Source: Gammaproteobacteria bacterium
GTDB taxonomy: Bacteria; Pseudomonadota; Gammaproteobacteria; SZUA-229
NCBI GenBank assembly: GCA_029880105.1
Contig: JAOUPA010000110.1
Location: 1 to 6,200, forward strand
Reading direction: 5' to 3'
Length of the DNA stretch: 6,200 nt
Below the pieces are notes generated by a model. That model was not told the origin of the DNA and made no database searches. It saw only the letters and a list, made by a program, of their open reading frames with translations. The first letter of the stretch is position 1. The number at the start of each line of letters is the position of its first letter. The position numbers and the translations under genes are program-made. Positions 5,247-6,200 of this stretch are shown here, one piece after another.

Positions 5247-5819
5247 CTAATTGGATACCTGGCCATTAATCCAGTTCTGTAATTCGGCCAGGCTACGATG
5301 TATGAAGTCACGGTCCTGGAAGGCACTGGCCATCACAGTAATACCCTGCATGCGTGCCAGCATGTCCATGGCCCTGGCGTCGGCATCGCTATAGTTCAAT
5401 GCAGAGAACTGTTCAGCCAGCCAGCTACGCATCATTTTGAATACAGCACGTGAGACCTGCTGAAGGTCATCTTCATCTTTTGCCAGTTCGGAACACAGGG
5501 TACCGATGGGGCAGCCGGTAACGATGATGTTGTCTTCAAAATGGGCGAGCATGTCGCTAAAACACAGCAGGCGCTGGCGCGGCTCGTTCGATTTCTGCTC
5601 ACAGGCATTTAATATATCACCGTACACCTGCAGGCGTGCCTCGACCACAGCATGCAGAATTTCGTCTTTGGTTTTGAAGTAGTAATAGAAATTACCGCGC
5701 GGGATACCCGTGGCATCGGCGATATCCCTGAACGAGGTCTGGTGATAGCCACGCGTATAGAACAACTGATCGGCGGCCTCGACGATCAACTGTCGGTTAT
5801 TCTCTCCTTTACTACCCAC
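5247..5819 (-). CDS. TetR/AcrR-family transcriptional regulator
   Basis: With the start at GTG 5819 this is a 190-residue one-component regulator, a usual length for TetR proteins. The DNA-binding domain fills about residues 9-55: LIVEAADQLFYTRGY, then TSFRDIADATGIPRGNFYYYF and KTKDEIL, a textbook TetR helix-turn-helix. The remaining residues form the all-helical ligand-binding and dimer domain, with a GCPIGTLCSEL segment carrying Cys103 and Cys109. An upstream in-frame TTG at 5876 is unlikely to be the start. It would add an atypical 19-residue N-terminus and lies within the -10 box of the best promoter. AGGGG on the minus strand lies about 10 bp before the GTG, an acceptable ribosome site. 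It is the first gene of the operon with the 145-residue protein and the EncFtn-like ferritin, and is divergent from a YadG-like ABC ATPase, so it may control both. The inducing ligand is unknown. Confidence 0.9.
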   Translation of the reverse strand: MGSKGENNRQLIVEAADQLFYTRGYHQTSFRDIADATGIPRGNFYYYFKTKDEILHAVVEARLQVYGDILNACEQKSNEPRQRLLCFSDMLAHFEDNIIVTGCPIGTLCSELAKDEDDLQQVSRAVFKMMRSWLAEQFSALNYSDADARAMDMLARMQGITVMASAFQDRDFIHRSLAELQNWINGQVSN

Positions 5820-5876
5820 AAGGTTTAACCCCTTTAAAAATATAACTAATAACAGCAGCGGCGCTGGCGAATTCAA

Positions 5877-5905
5877 ATGTTAGACGCTTGTATGACTAAT
5901 GTAAA
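5877..5905 (-). promoter_or_regulatory. Candidate sigma-70 promoter of the tetR operon
   Basis: On the minus strand TTTACA (5905-5900, five of six to the -35 consensus) and TAACAT (5882-5877, four of six to the -10) are separated by exactly 17 bp. Transcription would start near 5870, leaving a leader of about 50 nt before GTG 5819 and excluding the TTG at 5876 as a start. Confidence 0.5.
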
Positions 5906-5920
5906 CTCAATTACTCTAGT
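5895..5920. promoter_or_regulatory. Candidate TetR operator (imperfect inverted repeat)
   Basis: ACTAATGTAA (5895-5904) and TTACTCTAGT (5911-5920) match as reverse complements at 8 of 10 positions, pattern ACTAnnGTAA-6-TTACnnTAGT. The 26-bp size and symmetry suit a TetR-type dimer. The repeat covers the -35 box of the minus-strand promoter and lies between two divergent genes, where a local repressor would act on its own gene and perhaps the ABC transporter. Confidence 0.45.
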
Positions 5921-5983
5921 TATCCTCCGTAAAAAGTCCTTAAAATACCCGCGCCGTTACCTAAAGTAGAACAAACGCTGACT

Positions 5984-6200
5984 ATGCCTGTTAATGCACT
6001 GAAAATTGAAGACCTGAGAAAGACCTACCGCAATGGCACCGAGGCGCTATGCGGGGTCAATCTGGAAGTGAAGGAAGGTGATTTTTTTGCCCTGCTCGGC
6101 CCCAACGGTGCGGGCAAGTCGACGACGATTGGTATTATCAGCTCACTGGTCAACAAGACCTCGGGCCACGTCAGTGTCTTCGGCCACGACATCGAGACAG
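5984..6200 (+). CDS. ABC transporter ATP-binding protein, YadG-like, N-terminal part
   Basis: The first 72 codons are visible and the gene runs off the right edge. The start is ATG 5984, followed by the usual ABC opening LKIEDLRKTY, the A-loop Tyr15, and the Walker A motif GPNGAGKST at residues 39-47. The next stretch, TTIGIISSLVNKTSG and then VSVFGHDIE, is very close to the E. coli YadG protein as I remember it. YadG is an ABC-2 type ATPase paired with the permease YadH. It would sit on the cytoplasmic side of an exporter, with the permease expected just downstream outside the window. There is only a weak ribosome site. It is divergent from the TetR gene with about 160 bp between the two starts. 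The ATPase family is certain and the YadG subgroup is likely; the substrate is unknown. Confidence 0.9.
   Translation, partial: MPVNALKIEDLRKTYRNGTEALCGVNLEVKEGDFFALLGPNGAGKSTTIGIISSLVNKTSGHVSVFGHDIET

Noticed and set aside
5820..5876. Longer TetR protein starting at TTG 5876
   Set aside because: The added 19 residues are atypical for the family and the TTG overlaps or precedes the inferred transcription start; GTG 5819 has an AGGGG site and gives a normal N-terminus.
1..6200. tRNA, rRNA, CRISPR array, insertion sequence or attachment site
   Set aside because: No cloverleaf, regular repeat-spacer pattern, transposase or terminal repeats were seen anywhere in the window.

Overview
The window looks like a piece of a gammaproteobacterial chromosome. 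The evidence is the gene families, the dense operons with overlapping stop and start codons, Shine-Dalgarno sites of the Gram-negative type, periplasmic and c-type cytochrome proteins, and roughly 50% GC coding sequence with AT-rich spacers. I cannot name a genus. The mix of genes suggests an environmental, metal- and redox-active bacterium, but that is an inference.

Left block (1 to 3103, + strand). Five tightly packed genes form one operon: the end of a DoxX-like membrane protein (BufD/GigD type), a DUF692 multinuclear non-heme iron oxidative enzyme (MNIO, BufB type), its DUF2063 partner (BufC type), an unrecognised secreted protein, and a secreted TlpA/ResA-like thioredoxin. The first four genes overlap by 1, 8 and 4 bp, and the last follows after 10 bp. 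DoxX, DUF692 and DUF2063 together are the signature of a bufferin (gig-type) RiPP cluster, in which an MNIO enzyme modifies cysteines of a small secreted precursor (BufA, often DUF2282) to make a copper-buffering peptide. The precursor is not visible and would be expected just left of position 1. The two periplasmic genes at the end are the unusual part.

Middle block (3104 to 4453). A 288-bp AT-rich spacer with a candidate promoter precedes a stand-alone secreted protein. It combines a Tll0287-like (DUF3365) heme domain carrying C-terminal CLKCH with an extra N-terminal cysteine-rich segment carrying CTGCH. A strong symmetrical hairpin with A and T tracts (4338 to 4363) ends this gene, and probably also the operon converging on it from the right.

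Right block (4454 to 5882, - strand). A TetR-family repressor, an unrecognised 145-residue protein and a short encapsulated-ferritin-like (EncFtn) protein form an apparent operon read leftwards. The EncFtn protein keeps the ferroxidase residues but has no C-terminal encapsulin-targeting extension, and no shell gene lies next to it. Divergently, a YadG-like ABC transporter ATPase begins at 5984 and runs off the window. The divergent spacer holds a good minus-strand promoter whose -35 box is covered by an imperfect inverted repeat, a plausible TetR operator.
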